The notes below the pieces were generated by a model. The model was not told where the DNA came from and did no database searches. It worked only from the letters and a program-made list of their open reading frames with translations. Shown here in pieces: positions 18,793-26,606 of a stretch of 64,000 bases of DNA. This DNA comes from Campylobacter concisus (GTDB taxonomy: Bacteria; Campylobacterota; Campylobacteria; Campylobacterales; Campylobacteraceae): assembly GCF_015230015.1 (NCBI RefSeq), contig NZ_JAAKZC010000005.1, positions 1 through 64,000 of the forward strand. Reading direction: 5' to 3'. A program made the position numbers and the translations under genes. Position 1 is the first letter of the stretch. Every line of letters starts with the position of its first letter.

Positions 18793-19888
18793 TTAGCATC
18801 CTTTTTGCGTATTCTCTAACCTCTTTATCAACTTCATAAATTTCATCTACGCTTGAAATTTTTATATCCTTAAATTTCTTAGCCAAGCCCAAAATGAGCC
18901 TTGATATATCCAAAAACGAGCACTTTTTCTCTAAAAAGCTAAATACTCCAACCTCGTTTGCAGCGTTTATGACGACACCTAGATCAGGATCTGCCAGCAC
19001 TTCGTCTTTTAGCGAGAAGACTGGATATTTTTTAGGGCTGATCTTATGAAATTTGATATTTTTTAGATCAAGCAAATTTGCGTGAGAGACGATGTTTTGC
19101 TCGACTTTTTCAAAGATAGCATGCGAAATGGCTAGCTTCATATCTGTGCGTGAGAGGTGCAAGGTGCTTGAGCCGTCGATAAACTCGACTACGGCGTGGA
19201 TGGCTGAAGTTGGCTCTATCACGGCCTCGATATCTTTGATACCGTAAAGCCAGTAGGCCTCCATCACCTCAAAAAGCTTGTTTGTCATCGTCGCGCTATC
19301 AATAGTGATCTTTGCGCCCATATCCCAGTTTGGATGCTTCAAAGCGTCAGACGGCGTGGCATCTTTTAGAAATTTGATCGGTTTTTTATAAAATGCACCG
19401 CCACTTGCTGTGATGATGAGCTTTTTGGCTGGAGTTTTGTTTTCTAGTAGAAATTTAAGCCCAAAATGCTCACTATCAATGGGCAAAATTTCTCTTGTTT
19501 TTAAAAACTTGCCACCAACTACAAGGCTCTCCTTGTTTGCAAGTGCCAGCCTTTTGCCAAGTGCTTGCGTCTTTAGACTAGGAGCAAGCCCAGCAAAGCC
19601 AACAAGGGCGTTTATCACCTTTTTTGAGCTTGAAATTTCAAGCATTTCTAGCAGTCCAGCCTTGCCAAAAAATATGCTTTTGTGCTCAACATTTTTTACA
19701 TTTTTAACTAGCTTTTCGTCACCCACGCAGACAAATTTTGGCTTAAATTTTAAAATTTGCTCATTTAGCAAAGCTACGTTTTTAGCGCAGCTTAGCGCCT
19801 CGACGCTAATGTCAAATTTCTCGCAGAGCGCTAGAGTATTTTTGCCGATCGAACCAGTTGAGCCAAGTATTACCACGATAGCGACCAA
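18779..19888 (-). CDS. dxr: 1-deoxy-D-xylulose-5-phosphate reductoisomerase
   Basis: Second step of the MEP isoprenoid pathway: DXP to MEP with NADPH. The protein has 369 residues. The NADPH-binding GSTGSIGKNTL lies at the N-terminus, the metal and substrate segments are IDSEHFGL and TASGGAF, and the active-site block is HPNWDMGAKITIDSATMTNK. The frame opens with TTG (a GTG four codons later is the alternative); there is no ATG near the conserved start. It overlaps cdsA by 19 bases and uraA by 14, so it is translationally coupled to both. Confidence 0.95.
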   Translation of the reverse strand: MVAIVVILGSTGSIGKNTLALCEKFDISVEALSCAKNVALLNEQILKFKPKFVCVGDEKLVKNVKNVEHKSIFFGKAGLLEMLEISSSKKVINALVGFAGLAPSLKTQALGKRLALANKESLVVGGKFLKTREILPIDSEHFGLKFLLENKTPAKKLIITASGGAFYKKPIKFLKDATPSDALKHPNWDMGAKITIDSATMTNKLFEVMEAYWLYGIKDIEAVIEPTSAIHAVVEFIDGSSTLHLSRTDMKLAISHAIFEKVEQNIVSHANLLDLKNIKFHKISPKKYPVFSLKDEVLADPDLGVVINAANEVGVFSFLEKKCSFLDISRLILGLAKKFKDIKISSVDEIYEVDKEVREYAKRMLNAKV

Positions 19889-20601
19889 AGTAGGGCGACA
19901 ACGCCAAATAAATAGCCATCTATCCTATCAAGCATACCGCCGTGTCCTGGAAACAGCGAGCCACTGTCTTTGACGCCACAAAGTCTCTTTAGATAGCTCT
20001 CAAAGAGATCTCCCCAGACAGCAAAGACGCAGACTAAAAAGCTTGAAAATAGAATTTGAAAAAAGCCTTCTGTTACGAAATTTCCAACTACGCAACCAAC
20101 TATGGTGCCTACTACCACGCCGCCAACTGCGCCCTCGATAGTCTTGTTTGGTGAGCTTGGGCTAAATGGATGCTTGCCAAACATCTTACCAACGAAAAAT
20201 GCGCCACTATCGCTCGCAACGACGCTTAAGATAAGCCACGCAAGATAGCCCATGCCATACTCCGAGTAGAGCATCCACATCATAAATATAGGAGTTGTCG
20301 GATAGACGAAAGGGGCGACTAGCTTTAAATTTTCGCTTTTTATGTGCGCAAGGATAGATGCCACTAGCATGATCGCAAGGATCGCGATGAAGATCGGATT
20401 TGTAAAATATGTAAGCACGTAAAATGCGAGCGCTGCATAAACTAGCTGTTTGTGATCGATGCCATAAAGCTTGAGCGACTCATTAAAGGCAAAGTAAAGC
20501 ACAGCGCCAAGCAAAATAAAATTTAAAATATAATTATCTATAAAAAAAACTACCAAAATAGCAACAAACATCAAAACGCCAGTGATAATGCGTGAAGACA
20601 T
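19870..20601 (-). CDS. cdsA: Phosphatidate cytidylyltransferase
   Basis: Makes CDP-diacylglycerol, the branch-point of phospholipid synthesis, in the inner membrane. The protein has 243 residues and about seven hydrophobic helices. The C-terminal CDS signature is intact: SYLKRLCGVKDSGSLFPGHG followed by GMLDRIDGYLFG. AAGGAGAG lies upstream of the ATG. It is the first gene of the run down to tsaD. The same cdsA-dxr-pgp1-tsaD order is known from C. jejuni. Confidence 0.95.
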   Translation of the reverse strand: MSSRIITGVLMFVAILVVFFIDNYILNFILLGAVLYFAFNESLKLYGIDHKQLVYAALAFYVLTYFTNPIFIAILAIMLVASILAHIKSENLKLVAPFVYPTTPIFMMWMLYSEYGMGYLAWLILSVVASDSGAFFVGKMFGKHPFSPSSPNKTIEGAVGGVVVGTIVGCVVGNFVTEGFFQILFSSFLVCVFAVWGDLFESYLKRLCGVKDSGSLFPGHGGMLDRIDGYLFGVVALLWSLSW

Positions 20602-21052
20602 ACACTCTCCTTAAAATCGTTATTTTGCAGTAATTATAACACTTAAAATTTAGACGGCGTTTATAAGAATGAAATTTGGTTTAAAATGTGTTTGAAAATT
20701 TGATACGAGCATGGAAGGATGTTTAATAGAGCTTTACATTGCATGCGTTTTATTGAGACTCCAGCAAATTTTAAAATTAGAGCTGGCATATCACGGCTCT
20801 AAATTTAGTAGTCTGCTAAGGCGAGTGAGTAAGATTTTAAAATTTATAAATTTGCTTTGTCATATCAGGTGATCGTCAGGCAAATTTTAAAATTTCATGA
20901 GCGAGTAATTTCGGCTCTAAAATTTGAGCTAAACTGTAAGCGAAGCCAAATTTTAGTAGTCAATTCTTGCGAGCGAATGGAATTTTAAAATTTGTAAAAA
21001 AGCTTTATTGAATTTTAAAATTTTATTTCTTACATAAAACCAAAGTAAATCC
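20602..21052. repeat. Non-coding tract with two diverged tandem repeat units
   Basis: No gene is visible in these 451 bases. Two units of roughly 120 bases, starting at 20764 and 20880, share the same blocks in the same order: CAAATTTTAAAATT, then GGCTCTAAA(A)TTT, then TTTAGTAGTC, then GCGAG.GA.T.., then ATTTTAAAATTT, then GCTTT. Similarity in the best parts is about 75 percent by eye. A further related copy lies at 30291-30336. The element is non-coding, AT-rich and palindromic in parts. Confidence 0.55.
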
Positions 21053-22159
21053 CTACTCTATCCTGCCTCTTGCCAAAACTGGCACTTTCTCGCAAACCTC
21101 ATCGCCGCTTACAAGATAGGCGTAGTCATATAAATTTACCACCGGGCAGATGTGGTTTGGATAGATGCGCACAAGATCGCCCACGCGCACGCTTTTTGCA
21201 AATTTCTCGTTTAAGATGATCACATGCTCGTCAAATAGGCTATCTATCCACACCTCATGCTCCGCGATGAGACCCATGCCAGGCGTCGTGCAAAAGCCCT
21301 CGCTGCGCCTCTCTTTGGTTAGCGCCTTTGCCCCAGCATCAAGGATCGTGCGGGTCGCAGTCGGCCTTGAGATCACGACGCTAAGCACGCTAGCAGCGTT
21401 CATATCAAAGCTACCATAAGCATTTGCCTGCGACGCATCCATAAATATATATGTGCCAGGGCGAAGCTCCGTGACGCCTTTTGGTATCTCAAAATCATTT
21501 ATAAGTGATGGCGTAGAGCCGATACTAACGGTAAAATTTTCATATCCAAACTCACGCGAGATTTCAGCAAATTTTAGCGTTCTCTCGGTTGCCACCCTAA
21601 AAATTTGCTCGCATTCACGCTTATCTTTTGCCTTGTACGAGTGGCCATCATGCGAGAAAACACCGCAAAATTCCACATTTTTACACTCTTTAAAAGCGCT
21701 CATCAAAGCTCTAAAATCGCCCTCTTCTATGACACCTGAGCGGTTTTCGCCAACTTCTATCTCAACAAGCAGCCTAGCTATCTCGCCAGCCTCGCCAAAG
21801 ACCTCATCAATGAGCCTTAAAACGCCCACACTATCGATGCCAAAGCTCACTTTTGCGCCATATTTTAAAAGCGCTATAATGCGAGCAAATTTCTGCCTTG
21901 TGACGATCTCATTTGCGATGAAAATATCGCTTAGCCCCTCTTTTGCCATCACTTCAGCCTCGCCCACCTTTGCCACTGTGATGCCCTTTGCGCCGCACTC
22001 TACTTGCAGTTTTGCAAAGTATGGCATCTTGTGCGTTTTGGTATGTGGTCTTAAGCTTACGTTAAATTTATCAGCGTATTTTTGCATTTTTTCTAGGTTT
22101 TTTAGCACTATCTCCCTGTCTATGAGCAGTGCTGGAGTGTCTATTTCAGTGATTTTCAT
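21053..22159 (-). CDS. PLP-dependent D-serine dehydratase / D-threonine aldolase family enzyme
   Basis: A 368-residue fold-type III PLP enzyme (alanine-racemase-like barrel). Lys41 in RPHTKTHK is the likely Schiff-base lysine, and His336 with Cys338 (NHIC) form the zinc-site pair known in D-serine dehydratase and D-threonine aldolase. Other family blocks are EVGENRSGV and VSIGSTPS. It should eliminate or cleave a D-hydroxyamino acid; the exact substrate cannot be told from sequence. It is a single gene with a pyrimidine-flanked gap on both sides; no transporter or regulator is adjacent. Confidence 0.8.
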   Translation of the reverse strand: MKITEIDTPALLIDREIVLKNLEKMQKYADKFNVSLRPHTKTHKMPYFAKLQVECGAKGITVAKVGEAEVMAKEGLSDIFIANEIVTRQKFARIIALLKYGAKVSFGIDSVGVLRLIDEVFGEAGEIARLLVEIEVGENRSGVIEEGDFRALMSAFKECKNVEFCGVFSHDGHSYKAKDKRECEQIFRVATERTLKFAEISREFGYENFTVSIGSTPSLINDFEIPKGVTELRPGTYIFMDASQANAYGSFDMNAASVLSVVISRPTATRTILDAGAKALTKERRSEGFCTTPGMGLIAEHEVWIDSLFDEHVIILNEKFAKSVRVGDLVRIYPNHICPVVNLYDYAYLVSGDEVCEKVPVLARGRIE

Positions 22160-22247
22160 GAGCTATCCTTTCTTTTTTCTTAGATTTTAACTCTAATTAT
22201 TTAAAAAAGGATAGCTTTTAGCACTTTAAATTTTCAAAGTGTTACTT

Positions 22248-24701
22248 TTAGGCCTTTCTTGCGCCGATCTTTGGTGCGTCAAACGCCCTGACACGTTTTG
22301 GCGTGCCCTTAAATTTCTCGACCTCGACAAGGCTCGTGTGAGCGGTGTTGCTCTGGCTCATCTTACTTGATGGCACGTCTTTTGTGAGCACGTTTAAATT
22401 TCCGTGCAAGCAAAGGCTCTTCTCGCCTGGCAACTCTGGGTCGTACCAAGCGCCCTCGCTCACGATGACGACGTTTTGTGGCACGTCCTCGGTCACAAAT
22501 GCACCGCACAAAATTTCGCCCCTGTCGTTGTAAATTTTCACCACGTCGCCCATTTTTATCCCTCTAGCCTCGGCTGTTTTTGGGTTTATGAGCACTGGTT
22601 CGCGCTCTGCGATCTCGTTAAAATGGCGAAGCACAGAGTTATTTAGCTGCGAGTGAAGTCTAAATTTAGAGTGCGCGCCGCTGATGGCGATAGGATATTT
22701 TTTATTTTTTGCACCCAGCCACTCAAATGGCTCAAGCCAAGTCGCATGCGGTGGGCAGTCGTCGTAGCCAAAGCCAGCAACCGTTTCGGAGTAAATTTCT
22801 ATCTTGCCAGATGGCGTTTTTAGCGGATTTGCCTCTGGGTCGTCACGGAATTTCTTGTAGTTTGTAAAGTAGCGTTTTTTCTCATCGACCTTGTCAAATC
22901 TAAAATAACCCTTCTGCCAAAACTCATCAAAGCTTGGCATGCTCTCATACCCAAGCCCAGCAGCCTTTTTAACGGCATCTTCGTAAATTTCTTTGACCCA
23001 CTCTAGCTCGCTTTTGCCCTCGCTAAATGCCTCTTCTCTGCCCCACTCTTTTGCGATGAGCCTTGCGATCTCGAAGTCACTTTTACTCTCTCCAAATGGC
23101 GCGACAAGCGGCTTAATAGCAAAGAGATATTCGTTTGTTGAGTTTGCCATCTCGATGTCCGTTCGCTCGCACTCAAGCGCGGCTGGCAGGACGATGTCGC
23201 TAAATTTGGCCGTGCTCGTCCAAAATGGCTCGCAAGTGATGATCGCTTGCACTTTTTGCATAGCTTTTATCGCTCTATTAGTCTCTGGATGCCTTGTAAA
23301 TGTCGAGCCGTTGGCGTTAAACATCACTCTGATCTTTGGTAGCTTGTAGCTCTTGCCATTTCTAGTTATCTCTTTGCCAGGGCTTAAAAGCGCGTCTATG
23401 AGCCTTGAGTTTGGCAGCTCGTAGCCCTTAGTCTTTGGCACAAGGCCGCTATCAATGAATTTTTGTGGCACCTTCGTCTCAAAAGCCGCTAGTTTAGGCG
23501 CTATGAAGCTTTCATCGGCGTTTTTGTGCATGCCGTCATTTGTGACAAAGCCACAACCCTCTTTGCCGATGTGTCCAAGCATCGCATTTAGCGTCACAAG
23601 CGCCCAGTAGGCCATCTCGCCGTGATCTTGCCTTTGTATGGCGTAGCCACTAACTATGACTGAGTCGTTTTTGGCTAGATCCTCGCTAAATTTCGCCAGT
23701 TCTTGCTCGCTCACGCCACAAATTTTGCTTGCCCAAGCTAGGTTTTTATTGACCCCGTCTTTTGTGCCGAGCATATACTCTTTAAATTTATCAAAGCCAA
23801 CGGTGTATTTTTCTATAAATTCTTTGCTGTAAAGCCCCTTTTCAAAAAGGTAGTTGCACATACCTATCATCATCGCCGTATCGGTGCAAGGCACGACTTC
23901 AAGGTACTTTGCGCCAAAATATCTTGCGCTTTCGTTGTGATAAACGTCGACGCTATAAATTTTCATCTCGCCGTTCTCGCCCTTTTTTCTGATCTCATCG
24001 TAGTATTTATATGAGTTGTGAAGCGGCACGCCAATGGCGATCTTGTTTGAAACGACTGGGTTTGTGCCCCAAAATACGATCGTTTTGGCATTTTTTAAGA
24101 TAGCCTCCCACTTCGTAGGCGCGAGCGTTGGGTCGATCGAGCCAGTGATATGAGGCATGATGACAGTCGCTGCGCCGTATGAGTAGCCACCAAGCTCATT
24201 TACATATCCGCCAAGCACGTTAAGTAGCCTTTTTGCAGTCTTTTGACTGTGACCGACTTTGCCAAGACTGCCCCACTGATAAACCTGTCCGTATATCGCT
24301 TCAGAGCCGTATTTATCGAAATTTTCTTTTAAAATTTTCGCACTTAGCTTTATCGCCTCGTCCCAGCTCACGCGCACAAACTCCTCTTTGCCACGAAGCT
24401 CTGGCTTTGGGTTGTTTGGGTCAGCCAAAAAGCTCTTTCTAACAAATGGATATTTTACACGGCTTTCGTTTTGGATATGATCAAGAAGTGCGTTGTTTAG
24501 CTCATTTGGGCACGCATCACCCTCAAATGGCTCAGTCTCTACAACACGTCCTGCGATAGTTTTTACATAAAATGGGCCAAATTTGTTTGCACTTAGGCCG
24601 CTTTGCTTGTCAAAAAGCGCCTGAGCTGCTCCGTCAAGTTCTTTTGCTTGAAGGCTTGCTGCGCTTAAGGCACCAAGCTTTAAAAAGTCTCGTCTTTTCA
24701 T
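22248..24701 (-). CDS. Tat-exported molybdopterin S/N-oxide reductase (TorA/BisC type)
   Basis: An 817-residue periplasmic molybdenum enzyme. The N-terminus has a twin-arginine signal (RRDFLK, then a hydrophobic stretch to AKE). No N-terminal Cys cluster is present, so it belongs to the DMSO/TMAO/biotin-sulfoxide reductase group without an iron-sulfur centre. Ser174 in GGYSYGAAT is the expected Mo ligand. Cofactor-binding blocks WGTNPVVS, SGYAIQRQDHGEMAYWA and GAHSKFRLHSQL are visible. A related C. concisus enzyme, BisA, is reported in respiration on S/N-oxides and in periplasmic methionine-sulfoxide repair; this gene is a candidate orthologue. No cytochrome partner or dedicated chaperone gene lies beside it. 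Confidence 0.88.
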   Translation of the reverse strand: MKRRDFLKLGALSAASLQAKELDGAAQALFDKQSGLSANKFGPFYVKTIAGRVVETEPFEGDACPNELNNALLDHIQNESRVKYPFVRKSFLADPNNPKPELRGKEEFVRVSWDEAIKLSAKILKENFDKYGSEAIYGQVYQWGSLGKVGHSQKTAKRLLNVLGGYVNELGGYSYGAATVIMPHITGSIDPTLAPTKWEAILKNAKTIVFWGTNPVVSNKIAIGVPLHNSYKYYDEIRKKGENGEMKIYSVDVYHNESARYFGAKYLEVVPCTDTAMMIGMCNYLFEKGLYSKEFIEKYTVGFDKFKEYMLGTKDGVNKNLAWASKICGVSEQELAKFSEDLAKNDSVIVSGYAIQRQDHGEMAYWALVTLNAMLGHIGKEGCGFVTNDGMHKNADESFIAPKLAAFETKVPQKFIDSGLVPKTKGYELPNSRLIDALLSPGKEITRNGKSYKLPKIRVMFNANGSTFTRHPETNRAIKAMQKVQAIITCEPFWTSTAKFSDIVLPAALECERTDIEMANSTNEYLFAIKPLVAPFGESKSDFEIARLIAKEWGREEAFSEGKSELEWVKEIYEDAVKKAAGLGYESMPSFDEFWQKGYFRFDKVDEKKRYFTNYKKFRDDPEANPLKTPSGKIEIYSETVAGFGYDDCPPHATWLEPFEWLGAKNKKYPIAISGAHSKFRLHSQLNNSVLRHFNEIAEREPVLINPKTAEARGIKMGDVVKIYNDRGEILCGAFVTEDVPQNVVIVSEGAWYDPELPGEKSLCLHGNLNVLTKDVPSSKMSQSNTAHTSLVEVEKFKGTPKRVRAFDAPKIGARKA

Positions 24702-24865
24702 TTTTTCTCCGTTATTTGGTTAAATTTATTATTTTTGGTTGGTTTTAGAAGTTATAAATTTAGTATTTTGTATCATCTCGTCATGAAAAGGCCTTGTTAA
24801 TGTAATACGCAAACTTGCGTCTTATGTTGCGTAATTGTAACCAAAAAATATTAAAGGATAGGCAA

Positions 24866-25159
24866 ATGGTGGGATTTTATGTAAATTTAAAGTTAAAAGC
24901 TGGCTTTGAAGCGAAATTTGAAGAAATTTTAAAAGAGATCGTACCAGCTTCAAGAAAAGATAAAGGCTGCATAAGCTACGAGTGTGGCGTAGTTGCGGGC
25001 ACTAAAAGCGAATACTGCTTTATGGAGAGCTGGGAAAATTTAGAGAGCCAAAAAGAACATATGAAGAGCGCTCACATGGTGAAAAATGCGGCTGCGCTGG
25101 AGGCTTGCAAAGAGAGCCAAGAGGTGAAAATAATAAATTTTGTAAGCGTAAAGGAATAA
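24866..25159 (+). CDS. Antibiotic-biosynthesis-monooxygenase domain protein (YgiN-like)
   Basis: A 97-residue single ABM-domain protein (dimeric alpha-beta barrel). Typical family features are MVGFYVNLKLKAG at the start, ASRKDKGCISYECG and FMESWENLESQKEHMKSAHM. The open frame runs 17 codons further upstream, but the conserved domain begins exactly at this ATG and AAAGGATAGG precedes it. Relatives act on quinones or have unknown roles. It is divergent from the molybdoenzyme gene. Confidence 0.8.
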   Translation: MVGFYVNLKLKAGFEAKFEEILKEIVPASRKDKGCISYECGVVAGTKSEYCFMESWENLESQKEHMKSAHMVKNAAALEACKESQEVKIINFVSVKE

Positions 25160-25191
25160 TATTTGCTTAAAAAAGGGCAAATTTTAAAAAA

Positions 25192-25413
25192 ATGAGCGAA
25201 GAAAAGATGCTTGAGATGATAAACGCGACTGCCGATATTATGTTTATGGCTATACTTAGAGGACGTGTGAGCCTTGAAGCCTGCAAAAAGGACAAGGAGT
25301 TCATCGATGCTTTAAGAGAAGAGCTACTTAGCAAAAACCCAAACAAGCTCAAAGTCGCGCAAGACTCGCACCAGATGATCGCCATTTTCGAAAAATACCG
25401 CAATAAAAAATAA
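25192..25413 (+). CDS. Small hypothetical protein
   Basis: A charged 73-residue soluble protein, predicted mostly helical (MLEMINATADIMFMAILRGRVSLEACKKD). It begins 32 bases after the ABM gene and may be cotranscribed with it. The ribosome-binding site is weak (AGGG 14 bases upstream). No family is recognised. Length and codon use look like a real gene, not a shadow. Confidence 0.55.
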   Translation: MSEEKMLEMINATADIMFMAILRGRVSLEACKKDKEFIDALREELLSKNPNKLKVAQDSHQMIAIFEKYRNKK

Positions 25414-25463
25414 TCCATTTAAAATTTAAATCCATTTGCCGATATTGTGTTAAAGGATTTGAC

Positions 25464-26369
25464 ATGATAAACGCACTAAATGGATTTAATCAAAGCTTTA
25501 ACTATCAAGACGCTTTTAATAAGCAGCCAACGACTATCGCAAATTTAGACAGAGTAAAAATTTCTCCCAATGCCCTAGACATCAAGCATCTATCACTTTC
25601 TGGCTACTCGTCAAATGATAAAATTTCTATCTGGGGCAAGATGAACGGGCTTGATAGCTCTATGGGTAAAGATGAAGTTGCTAGCCTTAAAAATTTCGTT
25701 GATAGCACGAAGCTTTGGAGGTTAAATTCTATCCTAACTAGCGAGAAAAACGGCTTTAGCGTAGATGAGTTTAACAAAACCTACAAAATATCTACTAATG
25801 TCACCAATACTCTTGGCGCTCTAATCAATAATCACGACAATGGCACACTTCGTCTAAGCCGTGAGGCTACAAATTTACTAGACTCTGATCTAAGCATCAA
25901 TGAATTTAAAGACAAATGGCTCGAATTTACCGCCGAAAAGATACTTGGTGAGCATGCAAATGTAAAAATTTCTTTTAAAGACGGGGCTTTGCAATACGAG
26001 CAAACATCGGCTAAAAAACGCATAGAAATCCTAGGTCAAGCGATGCTACAGCGTGTAAGCTACGCTGATAAAAATAGCAAAGATGAGTTTTTGAAATTTT
26101 TAAAAACAAGCTATGAAAAGGGCGAAAATATCGCTGATGTGCTGCAAAATATCGCTCTTACGCCAGTTAGAGAAGATGGCGGTGAAGAGATAGAAGAAGA
26201 GAAATTTAAGCCTATGCAAGTTACCAAAAAGAGCGTGACCTACACGGATAAGGATATAAAACGCGAATTTTTTGAAGAATTTATCAGGCGCGAGGTCGAA
26301 AATGGCGCGAGCTTTGATGACCTGGTGCAAAAGCTAAATAAGCTAAAACCAAAGGATATCCTAGCCTAG
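25464..26369 (+). CDS. Hypothetical cytoplasmic protein
   Basis: A 301-residue protein without signal peptide or membrane segment. AAAGGA stands 9 bases before the ATG. The N-terminal 30 residues are rich in Asn, Gln and Phe and look disordered. The middle contains several short helices (SLKNFVDSTKLWRLNSIL, NEFKDKWLEFTAEKIL). A Glu-rich linker (GGEEIEEEKF) leads to a charged helical C-terminus ending FDDLVQKLNKLKPKDILA. I recognise no domain. It converges on the M16 peptidase gene. Confidence 0.7.
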   Translation: MINALNGFNQSFNYQDAFNKQPTTIANLDRVKISPNALDIKHLSLSGYSSNDKISIWGKMNGLDSSMGKDEVASLKNFVDSTKLWRLNSILTSEKNGFSVDEFNKTYKISTNVTNTLGALINNHDNGTLRLSREATNLLDSDLSINEFKDKWLEFTAEKILGEHANVKISFKDGALQYEQTSAKKRIEILGQAMLQRVSYADKNSKDEFLKFLKTSYEKGENIADVLQNIALTPVREDGGEEIEEEKFKPMQVTKKSVTYTDKDIKREFFEEFIRREVENGASFDDLVQKLNKLKPKDILA

Positions 26370-26389
26370 CCTTTGGCTTTAGGGGTAAA

Positions 26390-26606
26390 TTTTGGAGCTG
26401 GCTTGGCGCGTTAAATTTTATTCAGGCTCAAATTTAAAGAGCCAGCCAGCTTTACCCTAAATTTTCTACTTAGTCTTAAATTTTAAAGAGCTAGCCTTGC
26501 CAACTTTTTTATTTAGATTTAAAGTTTTGGGGACTAGCTTAGCTCTCTAAATTTTATTCAAGTTTAAATTTAAAAAGCCAGCTACCCCCCAAAAAAAATT
26601 TCTACT
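26390..26606. repeat. Tandemly duplicated hairpin between convergent genes
   Basis: Two copies of about 82 bases (26390-26471 and 26525-26606) match at roughly three quarters of positions. Both contain TAAATTTTATTCA in the loop and end in TTTCTACTT. Each copy folds: AGCTGGCTTGG pairs with CCAGCCAGCT in the first, and GGGG.C.TAGCT..GCT with GCCAGCTACCCC in the second. The second copy ends inside the last codons of the M16 gene. They probably act as a bidirectional terminator for the flanking convergent genes. Confidence 0.55.

Noticed and set aside
19410-19973. A 187-codon plus-strand frame opposite dxr and cdsA
   Set aside because: It overlaps two well-supported genes in antisense and shows no family motif.
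21453-22190. A 245-codon open frame opposite the PLP enzyme gene
   Set aside because: It is antisense to a gene with clear catalytic residues, is Ser/Phe-rich as expected of a mirror frame, and has no ribosome-binding site.
26585-26598. C6-A8 run near the M16 gene end
   Set aside because: It lies downstream of the stop codon, so slippage would not change a protein; it is part of the duplicated hairpin.
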